Source of the DNA: Cytophagia bacterium
GTDB taxonomy: Bacteria; Bacteroidota; Bacteroidia; Cytophagales; Spirosomataceae
Assembly: GCA_004293645.1 (NCBI GenBank)
Contig: REAB01000065.1
Coordinates: forward strand, 1 to 64,000
Length of the DNA: 64,000 nt
Direction: 5' to 3'
A model generated the notes under the pieces. The model had not been told where the DNA came from and searched no databases. It saw only the letters and a list, made by a program, of their open reading frames with translations. Shown piece after piece: positions 33,044-41,046 of the stretch (positions within the stretch are counted from its first letter, which is position 1; each line of letters opens with the position of its first letter). The translations under genes were made by a program, and so were the position numbers.

Positions 33044-34585
33044 TTATCCAGCCCAACTTTCGCGGTCTAAACTGCGGTACTGAATGGCCTCGGCGAGGTG
33101 TTCAATTTTGATGTCGGGGCTGGCCGATAGGTCGGCAATGGTGCGCGATACTTTTAAGATGCGGTCGTAGGCCCGGGCTGAGAGGCCGAGGCGTTCCATG
33201 GCAGTTTTGAGCAAGGCTTTGCCTGCATCGCTAATCTGACAAATTTCTTTTACCATCTGTGAGGGCATCATGGCGTTGCAATACACCCCCGCTTGGCCTT
33301 TGAAGCGTTCGGTTTGAATCTCGCGGGCTTTGATGACGCGCTCCCTGATTTGCCCGCTGGCCTCGGTGCGGCGCGTGGAGGCAATCTGGTCAAAACTGAC
33401 AGGCGTAACTTCTACGTGCAGGTCAATGCGGTCGAGGAGCGGGCCACTTATTTTGTTCAAATACCGCTGCACGGCCCCTGGCGGACACACACATTCTTTG
33501 TCGGGGTGGTTGTAATAGCCGCAGGGGCAGGGGTTCATGCTGGCAATGAGCATAAAATTGGCAGGAAACTCTACCGCCCATTTGGTGCGCGAGATGGTTA
33601 CTTTGCGTTCTTCGAGGGGTTGCCGCATTACTTCGAGGGCGCTGCGTTTGTATTCGGGGAGCTCGTCCAAAAACAGCACGCCGTTGTGGGCCAACGATAT
33701 TTCGCCAGGTTGCGGAAAACTCCCGCCCCCCACCAGCGCGGCATCGCTCACGGTGTGGTGCGGCGACCGAAAAGGCCGCCGCGATACCAACGACGACTGC
33801 TTTCCGAGCTTACCCGCCACCGAGTGAATTTTGGTGGTTTCGAGGGCTTCTACGAGCGTAAGCGGCGGCAAAATAGACGGCAACCGCTTGGCCAACATGG
33901 TTTTGCCCGCGCCAGGCGGGCCAATCATAATGACATTGTGGCCACCCGCCGCCGCAATTTCGAGGGCGCGTTTGATATTTTCTTGGCCTTGCACGTGCTC
34001 AAAGTCGGCCTCGTAGTCGTTTACGGTATTAAAAAACAAATCGCGGGTGTCTATTTGGAGTGGTTCAATGTGTTTTTTACCTTCCAAATATTCAACGGCA
34101 TCTTGCAGCGTTTCTACGCCAATTACGTCCAACTGATTGACAATGGCGGCCTCGTGGGCATTTTCGGCGGGCAAAATAAACCCCTTAAAACCCTGCTTGC
34201 GGGCTTCGACGGCAATGGGAAGCACGCCTTTAATGGGCCGCAGCTTGCCATCGAGCGAAAGTTCTCCCATGATAACGTACTGCTCCAAGTTGCGTTCGGG
34301 TTGCATTTGCTCCGACGACTGCAACACGCACAGCGCAATGGGCAGGTCGTAGGCCGAGCCTTCCTTGCGGATGTCGGCGGGGGCTAAATTGACCACCACT
34401 TTTTGACGGGGCATTCGGTAATTAAAAAACTTCAAAGACGCTTCTACCCGCTGTTCGCTTTCTTTGACGGCACTGTCGGCCAAGCCTACCATAAAAAAAC
34501 GCATACCCTGCCCCACCGTTACTTCGATGGTAATCATGGTGGCACTCACGCCATAAACTGCACTGCCAAAGGTTTTTGCGAGCAT
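33044..34585 (-). CDS. comM: ComM/YifB Mg-chelatase-like AAA+ ATPase
   Basis: 513 residues, full length, with the typical MLAKTFGSAVYGV start. Walker A GPPGAGKTMLAKRLP (near residue 220), Walker B LFLDELPEYKRSALEVMRQPLEERKV, a sensor-type HMASMNPCPCGYYNHP analogue (LIASMNPCPCGYYN) with the four-Cys zinc element, and the C-terminal AEAIQYRSLDRESWAG helix. ComM is a hexameric helicase that promotes branch migration and natural transformation in the bacteria where it was studied. Its last 67 bases are duplicated at 30647, so its 3' end is an insertion point. Confidence 0.95.
   Translation of the reverse strand: MLAKTFGSAVYGVSATMITIEVTVGQGMRFFMVGLADSAVKESEQRVEASLKFFNYRMPRQKVVVNLAPADIRKEGSAYDLPIALCVLQSSEQMQPERNLEQYVIMGELSLDGKLRPIKGVLPIAVEARKQGFKGFILPAENAHEAAIVNQLDVIGVETLQDAVEYLEGKKHIEPLQIDTRDLFFNTVNDYEADFEHVQGQENIKRALEIAAAGGHNVIMIGPPGAGKTMLAKRLPSILPPLTLVEALETTKIHSVAGKLGKQSSLVSRRPFRSPHHTVSDAALVGGGSFPQPGEISLAHNGVLFLDELPEYKRSALEVMRQPLEERKVTISRTKWAVEFPANFMLIASMNPCPCGYYNHPDKECVCPPGAVQRYLNKISGPLLDRIDLHVEVTPVSFDQIASTRRTEASGQIRERVIKAREIQTERFKGQAGVYCNAMMPSQMVKEICQISDAGKALLKTAMERLGLSARAYDRILKVSRTIADLSASPDIKIEHLAEAIQYRSLDRESWAG
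33048..33114. repeat. 67-bp direct repeat, right copy (inside comM)
   Basis: Last coding bases of the intact comM. Paired with 30647-30713 at an offset of exactly 2401 bases; right boundary of the cassette. Confidence 0.9.
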
Positions 34586-34738
34586 AAAGATTTTTGGTTA
34601 TTTTGATTTTCCCCTCAAAAATAATAGGACAAATTGAATTTTACGAATTAAAGGCCAATTGGCAACATTCTGGCAAATCCTTTTCTGAAATCTCAACTAT
34701 TCGTCTATCTTTGCAATCCTTATTTTTCGATATACGTC

Positions 34739-35212
34739 ATGTTACAACGCATTCAATCTCTATTTTTGGCCATCGTAGGCATTTCAATGGGTATTTTTGT
34801 GGTTCTTCCTATCTGGAACAAAACCGCCACCGACCAGTCGCAGACCGTCGTTTTAAATGCCCTTCGGCTGGTTCATAAGCAAGGTATTACCGAGTCTATT
34901 ACGCCCGTTTGGTACATTGCTGTGCTGGCTGTGGTGGTAGCTGGTGTGGCTTTTTTTGCCCTCTTTCAGTACAAAAATCGGCTTTTACAATCGGGCGTTT
35001 GCGCGCTCAATTCTATTTTAATGACGGTTTTGATGGCTTTGGTGATGTATTTTGTTTTTGGCAAAGCCCAAGATTTTTTCGACCCCACGCTGCAAGGCCA
35101 TTTCGACTTTGGTTTTTACGCGCTGGTTACGGCGTTGTTGTCCAATGTATTGGCCAATCGGTTCATTCGCCGCGACGAAAAATTTGTGCGCGCCCAAGAC
35201 CGAATGCGTTAG
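34739..35212 (+). CDS. DUF4293 family membrane protein
   Basis: 157 residues with four membrane helices. The start MLQRIQSLFLAIVGISMG and the segment WYIAVLAVVVAGVAFFALFQYKNRLLQ, then CALNSILMTVLM, are what I know as DUF4293, a small Bacteroidetes-specific inner-membrane family of unknown role. A TATCTTTG -7-like box at 34706-34713 gives a short leader before the ATG. No partner gene is obvious. Confidence 0.82.
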   Translation: MLQRIQSLFLAIVGISMGIFVVLPIWNKTATDQSQTVVLNALRLVHKQGITESITPVWYIAVLAVVVAGVAFFALFQYKNRLLQSGVCALNSILMTVLMALVMYFVFGKAQDFFDPTLQGHFDFGFYALVTALLSNVLANRFIRRDEKFVRAQDRMR

Positions 35213-35436
35213 CCTTCATAATTGCCCTAAAAACGCATTTTGAATAACCAACGCGCATCAATGAAGCAAATACAATATCCGTTTTGTGGCTTGCGAGATT
35301 GTTTTTTATTTTTTAGAAAAAAAATCTTGCGTTCATTCTGAATATTTTCATTAACTTCAATTTTGGAATCTTAATGTAGTGATTGCTTTTGCCCTCACTA
35401 CTCATATTTTAACTACTAAAAATCGTAACGAGTAGC

Positions 35437-37659
35437 ATGATAGTTCAATTAGAGCAGGCGGTTCAGCAGACGCTGAAGGAAAGGCTAAAAGATGTCTTTG
35501 GGTTTAGCCAATTTCGGGGCGCACAAGAAGATATTATTCACAATGTACTGGCCAGCCGGAATACCTTTGTTATTATGCCCACTGGTGCAGGCAAGTCGCT
35601 TTGTTACCAACTGCCAGCTATTACGAGCGCGGGCATGGCTATTGTTATTTCGCCGCTCATTGCCTTGATGAAAAATCAGGTGGACCAGCTCACGGCTTTT
35701 GGCATCAATGCCCAATTTCTGAACTCTACGCTCAACAAGGCCGAGATAAACCGCGTTAAAAAAGATGCCCTCAACGGTACGCTCAAACTGCTTTATATAG
35801 CTCCCGAGTCGCTGACCAAAGAAGACAATTTAGATTTTTTACAACGTGCCAATGTGTCGTTTGTGGCCATTGACGAAGCTCACTGTATATCAGAGTGGGG
35901 CCACGATTTTAGACCAGAATACCGCCGAATTCGGGGCATTATTGACAACATCAATGCCGAGCTGCCCATTATTGCGCTTACGGCCACGGCCACGCCCAAA
36001 GTGCAGCAAGATATTATCAAAAACCTGCGCCTGGAAGAAGCCGAACTGTTCAAAACGTCGTTCAACCGCAAAAATTTGTACTACGAAGTGCGCCCCAAAA
36101 TAGGCGACGTGAACAAGCAGCTCATCAAGTACATTAAAAACAACAAGGGTAAATCGGGGATTGTGTATTGCCTAAGCCGCAAAACGGTGGAAGAAGTAGC
36201 CCAACTGTTGGTAGTGAACGACATCAAAGCCTTACCCTACCATGCTGGCCTCGACCCGCACACCCGCATGAACAACCAGGACGCTTTTTTGAACGAAGAA
36301 GCCGACGTAATTTGTGCCACCATTGCGTTTGGAATGGGCATTGACAAACCCGACGTGCGTTTTGTGATTCACTACGACGCACCCAAATCTTTGGAAGGCT
36401 ACTACCAAGAAACAGGCCGCTCGGGCCGCGACGGGCTGGAAGGCAACTGCGTGATGTTTTATAGCATTGACGACATCATGAAGTTGGAAAAATTCAACAA
36501 AGACAAGCCCGTAACCGAACGCGACAACGCCAAGCATTTGCTCCACGAAATGGTAGCTTATGCCAATTTGGGCGCGTGCCGCCGTCGGCAGTTGTTGAGT
36601 TACTTTGGCGAACACATGGAAAAAGACTGCGGCTTTTGTGATAATTGCCTCAAACCAACGCCCAAATTTAAAGTACAAGAAGAAGCGGTCATTATTTTGA
36701 AGGCCGTGCAGCAAACCGACGAGCGTTTTGACGGCGACCACATTGCCGACTTGGTAACCGCCACCGACAATATTTACGTAACCAGCTACGAACACAACAA
36801 ACTCGACACCTACGGCGCGGGCAAGGCGTTTCAAGAAGAAGTAAACGTGGACTACTGGCGGTCGTTGGTGCGGCAACTGGTGATTTATGGCTACTTGGGC
36901 AAAGACCCCGAAAATTTTGGTGTGCTGACACTATCCGAAAAAGGGCAAGCCTATATCAACGACCCGTACCCCATCACCATGTCGAAAGAGCATACTTTTG
37001 ACGAAAACGAAAACAAAAACGAAGACGAAGACCGCGACAACAACGCGGCCAACGGCGGCGTTGCCTACGACGAAGCGCTGCTGGGCTTGCTCAAAGCATT
37101 GCGCAAAAAAATAGCGAAAGAAAAAAACCTGCCGCCTTACGTTATTTTTCAAGACCCGTCGCTCGAAGAAATGGCCACCACTTACCCCACCACGGCGCAA
37201 GAAATGGCGCAAATAAACGGCGTGGGCATGGGCAAGGTGCAGAAATTTGGTAAGCCATTTGTAGATACCATTACCAAATACGTAGAAGAAAACGACATCG
37301 AAACCGCCCAAGACGTGGTGGTTAAATCAACCGCCAACAAGTCGAAGGTCAAAATTTTTATTATTCAACAGATAGACCGCAAGGTGGACTTGGACGAAAT
37401 TGCCGAGTCGAAGGGCCTTGCAATGGAAGAAATCATTGAAGAGATTGAACACATTTGTTTTTCGGGTACCAAACTGAACTTAGATTATTACATCAACCAA
37501 ATCATGGACAGCGACCGCCAAAGCGACATCTATGATTATTTTATGGTCGCCGAAACCGACAGTATTAAAGATGCGATGGACGAGTTTGCCGCCGACGATA
37601 TGAGCGAAAACGAAATCCGACTGATGCGCATCAAGTTCTTGTCGGAAGTAGCAAACTAA
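35437..37659 (+). CDS. recQ: ATP-dependent DNA helicase RecQ
   Basis: 740 residues. 3'-5' helicase acting in recombination repair. Motifs: Walker A MPTGAGKSLCYQLP (near 48-61), DEAHC (near 147), the IVYCLSRKTVEE domain 2 start, GMGIDKPDVRFVIH, QETGRSGRDG; then the zinc-binding CRRRQLL...CGFCDNC and winged helix, and an HRDC domain (IAKEKNLPPYVIFQDPSLEEMA). An acidic, Asn-rich linker of about 20 residues (DENENKNEDEDRDNN) separates the RQC and HRDC parts. After the HRDC there is a further ~110-residue C-terminal extension. Confidence 0.96.
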   Translation: MIVQLEQAVQQTLKERLKDVFGFSQFRGAQEDIIHNVLASRNTFVIMPTGAGKSLCYQLPAITSAGMAIVISPLIALMKNQVDQLTAFGINAQFLNSTLNKAEINRVKKDALNGTLKLLYIAPESLTKEDNLDFLQRANVSFVAIDEAHCISEWGHDFRPEYRRIRGIIDNINAELPIIALTATATPKVQQDIIKNLRLEEAELFKTSFNRKNLYYEVRPKIGDVNKQLIKYIKNNKGKSGIVYCLSRKTVEEVAQLLVVNDIKALPYHAGLDPHTRMNNQDAFLNEEADVICATIAFGMGIDKPDVRFVIHYDAPKSLEGYYQETGRSGRDGLEGNCVMFYSIDDIMKLEKFNKDKPVTERDNAKHLLHEMVAYANLGACRRRQLLSYFGEHMEKDCGFCDNCLKPTPKFKVQEEAVIILKAVQQTDERFDGDHIADLVTATDNIYVTSYEHNKLDTYGAGKAFQEEVNVDYWRSLVRQLVIYGYLGKDPENFGVLTLSEKGQAYINDPYPITMSKEHTFDENENKNEDEDRDNNAANGGVAYDEALLGLLKALRKKIAKEKNLPPYVIFQDPSLEEMATTYPTTAQEMAQINGVGMGKVQKFGKPFVDTITKYVEENDIETAQDVVVKSTANKSKVKIFIIQQIDRKVDLDEIAESKGLAMEEIIEEIEHICFSGTKLNLDYYINQIMDSDRQSDIYDYFMVAETDSIKDAMDEFAADDMSENEIRLMRIKFLSEVAN

Positions 37660-37669
37660 ACCTTATCAG

Positions 37670-38959
37670 ATGAATATTTTAATTCTTGGGTCGGGAGGGC
37701 GCGAACACGCATTTGCGCTAAAAACGATTCAAAGCCCACATTGTACCAACCTTTACGTAGCTCCTGGCAACGCGGGTACGGCCTCAATAGCCACCAACTT
37801 GCCCATTGGTTACAACGATTTTGAAGCCATTACGCAAGCCATTTTGACCCACCAAATAGACTTGGTACTGGTGGGGCCAGAAGAGCCGCTCGTCAATGGC
37901 TTGGTTGATTTATTGCAACAGCACCCGCAACTGCCTCATATCAAAGTAGTTGGACCTACCCGCGCTGGCGCACAGTTGGAAGGAAGCAAGGATTTTTCGA
38001 AGCAATTCATGCAGAAATACCACATTCCAACGGCAGCTTCGCAGACCTTTACGCGCCAAAATCTGGAAGAAGGCTTGGCTTACATCGAAACCCACGCCCT
38101 GCCAATTGTCTTGAAAGCCGACGGACTGGCGGCGGGTAAGGGCGTAATTATTGCCGAAACCCGCACCGAGGCGCAAGCTACACTACGGGCTATGCTCGAA
38201 GACCAAAAATTTGGGGAGGCGGGCAGTAAAGTAGTCATTGAGCAGTTTTTGCGTGGCATCGAGCTGTCAGTATTTGTGTTGAGCGACGGCACTCACTATA
38301 AAATCTTGCCCGAAGCCAAAGACTACAAACGAATCGGCGAAAAAGACACGGGTCTCAACACAGGTGGCATGGGGGCAGTTTCGCCCGTGGTTTTTGCCGA
38401 CCGTAATTTTCTCCATAAAGTAGAAGAAAAAGTAGTAAAGCCTACTCTGGCAGGTTTGCAGGCCGAAGGAATTGCGTACGTTGGCTTCATTTTTGTAGGA
38501 CTAATGAATGTAAAAGGCGAACCGTACGTTATTGAGTACAACGCTCGCATGGGCGACCCCGAAACCGAAGTAGTGCTGCCCCGCATTCAGTCAGATTTTG
38601 TAGAATTGATGCTGGCAGCGACTGAGCAAAAGTTAGACCAAACCGAGTTGGTCGTCTCTTCTCAAACGGCAGTAGCAACGGTGGTGGTGTCTGGGGGGTA
38701 TCCAGAAGATTATGAAAAAGGCAAAAAAATAGAGAACTTAGAAAAAATAGATGATGTGGCGGTTTTTCACGCGGGTACAGCCCACGACCAAGCTGGGAAC
38801 GTGCTGACCAGCGGCGGGCGCGTACTCGTAATGACTGCGTTGGCTAACTCGCTCGAAGGAGCCGTCAGTCGCTCGCAGAAGGCCGCGTCAACAGTAAGTT
38901 TTGAAGGAAAATACTACCGAAAAGACATCGGTTTGGACTTAATTAGGTACAACGACTGA
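37670..38959 (+). CDS. purD: Phosphoribosylamine-glycine ligase (GAR synthetase)
   Basis: 429 residues, ATP-grasp enzyme of purine synthesis joining phosphoribosylamine and glycine. LILGSGGREHAFALK (1-18), GPEEPLVNGLVD, the ATP-grasp core VLKADGLAAGKGV near 145, EFLRGIELSVF-type VIEQFLRGIELSVFVLSDG, and NTGGMGAVSP are as expected, followed by YNARMGDPETEVVLPRI. It starts ten bases after recQ and may share its message. Confidence 0.96.
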   Translation: MNILILGSGGREHAFALKTIQSPHCTNLYVAPGNAGTASIATNLPIGYNDFEAITQAILTHQIDLVLVGPEEPLVNGLVDLLQQHPQLPHIKVVGPTRAGAQLEGSKDFSKQFMQKYHIPTAASQTFTRQNLEEGLAYIETHALPIVLKADGLAAGKGVIIAETRTEAQATLRAMLEDQKFGEAGSKVVIEQFLRGIELSVFVLSDGTHYKILPEAKDYKRIGEKDTGLNTGGMGAVSPVVFADRNFLHKVEEKVVKPTLAGLQAEGIAYVGFIFVGLMNVKGEPYVIEYNARMGDPETEVVLPRIQSDFVELMLAATEQKLDQTELVVSSQTAVATVVVSGGYPEDYEKGKKIENLEKIDDVAVFHAGTAHDQAGNVLTSGGRVLVMTALANSLEGAVSRSQKAASTVSFEGKYYRKDIGLDLIRYND

Positions 38960-38965
38960 AAAGAA

Positions 38966-39043
38966 ATGTATGATGTGAGATGTATGATATAAGCGCGTAT
39001 TTAGCACCCACATCATACACCATACATCATAGTATCATACATC
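38966..39043. repeat. Short-period inverted repeat upstream of the PSP1 gene
   Basis: ATGTATGATG units at 38966-38990 face CATCATACA/CATACATCAT units at 39011-39042, so the 80 bases just upstream of the ATG at 39050 can fold. The same CATACATCATACATC word occurs at 56061-56085 before the quinone oxidoreductase gene. Confidence 0.6.
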
Positions 39044-39049
39044 AAAAAT

Positions 39050-40204
39050 ATGGCTTGTAAATCTTGTTCGACGGGGAGTTGCGGCGCAAAAGCTGCCGAT
39101 GGCACCACTGCTGGTTGCCAAAACAATGGCGCTTGCGGCACGGGTGGTTGCAATAAAATGAACGTTTTTGACTGGTTGAGCGACATGGATGTTCCAACGG
39201 CGCAGCGGTTTGACGTGGTAGAAATAAAATTTAAGGGTGGTCGGAAAGAATATTTTCGGAACGTCAATAAAATTGAACTCACCACGGGCGACTACGTAGC
39301 CTGCGAAATGGCCACGGGCTACCACATCGGGTCGGTGTCGTTGCAGGGCGAGTTGGTGCGCTTGCAAATGATGAAAAAAGGCGTAAAAAACGACGAAAGC
39401 CTCAAAACAATTTATCGGGTAGCCAACCAACGCGACCTCGAAAAGCACGAGCAGAGCGTAGCCCGCGACCTCACCACCATGTATCGTACCCGCCAGATAA
39501 TCAGTGAGTTGAAACTCAAAATGAAACTCTCGGACGTGGAGTACCAATCTGACAACACCAAGGCCGTTTTTTATTATTCTGCCGACGACCGCGTGGATTT
39601 TCGGGAACTCATTAAACTGTTGGCGGGGGAATTTAAAATTCGGGTAGAAATGCGGCAAATCAGCCTCCGCCAAGAAGCAGGGCGGCTGGGTGGCTTAGGA
39701 GCTTGCGGCCGCGAATTGTGCTGCTCTACGTGGCTTACCGACTTTAAAAACATCACCACTTCGGCGGCGCGTTACCAAAACCTGTCGCTCAATGCCAGCA
39801 AATTGTCGGGGCAATGTGGCCGCCTCAAATGTTGCCTCAATTACGAACTCGAAACTTACGTGGACGCGCTCAAAGATATTCCGAACGTGGACGTACCGCT
39901 CAAAACCCAAAAAGGCAACGCGCATTTACAAAAAACCGATATTTTTAAAAAAATGATGTGGTTTGGCTACGAAAGTGACAGCAGTACTTGGCATCCCGTA
40001 ACCATCGAAACCGTTAAGCAAATCTTAGAAATTAACAAAAAAGGACTAAAACCTGCCGCCCTCGATTTGCTGCAAACCGAAGAAGTAGTGGCCGAACCCA
40101 TTGGCAAAATCAACAGCGATTTGTCCCAAATGGATAAGAAATTTAGCAACCGCGACAGCCGCAACAAAAACCGACGCAAAAAACCAAAAGGCGATAATAA
40201 ATGA
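39050..40204 (+). CDS. PSP1-domain (RicT/YaaT-like) Cys-rich protein
   Basis: 384 residues. The PSP1 domain includes DYVACEMATGYHIG, GVKNDESLKTIYRVANQRDL, the FYYSADDRVDFRELIKLLAGEFKIRVEMRQI stretch and GACGRELCCSTWL, QCGRLKCCLNYELE. The N-terminal 40 residues are unusual: eight Cys in short spacing (MACKSCSTGSCG..., GCQNNGACGTGGC), likely binding iron-sulfur or zinc. B. subtilis RicT belongs to a Fe-S containing complex that affects mRNA processing and competence; a matching role here is only analogy. Basic C-terminal tail (RNKNRRKKPKGDN). Confidence 0.9.
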   Translation: MACKSCSTGSCGAKAADGTTAGCQNNGACGTGGCNKMNVFDWLSDMDVPTAQRFDVVEIKFKGGRKEYFRNVNKIELTTGDYVACEMATGYHIGSVSLQGELVRLQMMKKGVKNDESLKTIYRVANQRDLEKHEQSVARDLTTMYRTRQIISELKLKMKLSDVEYQSDNTKAVFYYSADDRVDFRELIKLLAGEFKIRVEMRQISLRQEAGRLGGLGACGRELCCSTWLTDFKNITTSAARYQNLSLNASKLSGQCGRLKCCLNYELETYVDALKDIPNVDVPLKTQKGNAHLQKTDIFKKMMWFGYESDSSTWHPVTIETVKQILEINKKGLKPAALDLLQTEEVVAEPIGKINSDLSQMDKKFSNRDSRNKNRRKKPKGDNK

Positions 40205-40205
40205 A

Positions 40206-40349
40206 TTTGAAAATGTGAAAATGAGGTAATTTGAAAATAGTGGATTAATTTTCAAATTGACAAATTCTCAAATTTTCAAACTAACGAATTGCCAAATTTT
40301 CAAACTAACGAATTTTCAAATTGGCACATTTTCAAATTTTCAAATTAAA
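40206..40349. repeat. AT-rich tandem-like repeat (TTTTCAAAT units)
   Basis: About 140 bases of degenerate TTTTCAAAT/AATTTGAAAA units, including two near-exact copies of AATTTTCAAACTAACGAATT. It runs up to the ATG of the NifU gene. Inverted copies at its left end mean a transcript could fold. Possibly slipped-strand expanded. Confidence 0.75.
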
Positions 40350-40940
40350 ATGACACAACCTGTTTTTATTTATACCGAAGCCAGCCCCAACCCAAACTCC
40401 ATGAAGTTTATGTTGAATTTTGAACTGGCTCCCAGCGGTTTATCTTTCGATTATCCCAGCTTGCTGGCTACCCAAGAAGAAGGCAAAGCCTCGCCATTGG
40501 CTGCCGATTTGTTTCAGTTTCCGTTTGTGCAGCGCGTCTTTATTGCGGCCAATTTCGTAACCGTTACCAAAGACGATGCCACCGATTGGGGCGAAGTGAT
40601 TTACGACACCAAGCAGTTTTTGAAAATTTATTTTGACGAAAACCACCCCGTTTTTGTCAAAAAAACCGTCGAAAGCCACACCGCTATCTTAGATACCGAC
40701 ACCGACACCGTTCGCAAAATAAAAACCGTACTCGACGACTACGTGCGCCCCGCCGTAGAATCAGACGGCGGGGCCATTTCGTTTCATTCTTTTGAAGAAC
40801 AAACGGGTCTCGTCAAAGTCCTGTTGCAAGGGTCGTGCAGTGGTTGCCCTTCTTCGACGCTCACCCTCAAAGCGGGCATCGAAAACCTGCTAACCAACTT
40901 AGTCCCCGAAGTAAAAGAGGTAGTAGCTGAGGGCGTGTAG
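40350..40940 (+). CDS. NifU-family iron-sulfur scaffold (Nfu)
   Basis: 196 residues from the ATG at 40350. N-terminal Nfu/NifU N domain (IYTEASPNPNSMKFMLNF) and a C-terminal NifU domain with SDGGAISFHSFEEQTGLVKVLLQGSCSGCPSS: the CSGC pair in CxxC spacing binds a [4Fe-4S] cluster between two monomers. It carries assembled clusters to target proteins. The frame is open further upstream but only across the AT-rich repeat, so that start is rejected. A hairpin terminator follows. Confidence 0.92.
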   Translation: MTQPVFIYTEASPNPNSMKFMLNFELAPSGLSFDYPSLLATQEEGKASPLAADLFQFPFVQRVFIAANFVTVTKDDATDWGEVIYDTKQFLKIYFDENHPVFVKKTVESHTAILDTDTDTVRKIKTVLDDYVRPAVESDGGAISFHSFEEQTGLVKVLLQGSCSGCPSSTLTLKAGIENLLTNLVPEVKEVVAEGV

Positions 40941-40964
40941 CTTCGCACAAAGCATTTTTGAATA

Positions 40965-41013
40965 AAAAACAAACACCACGCCGATTTAATAAATCGGCGT
41001 GGTGTTTGTTTTT
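40965..41013. terminator. 23-bp perfect stem terminator
   Basis: Arms 40965-40987 and 40991-41013 are exact complements with a three-base loop (begins AAAAACAAACACC), followed by T and a TATTTTTG -7-like box at 41017-41024 for the OmpA gene. It ends the nifU transcript. Confidence 0.86.
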
Positions 41014-41046
41014 GTGTATTTTTGCAGACCTTAACTAAATTAAAGT

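Noticed and set aside
33293-34387. 364-codon frame antisense to comM
   Set aside because: Shadow of comM; the comM product has full Walker and zinc motifs on the other strand, and the shadow has none.
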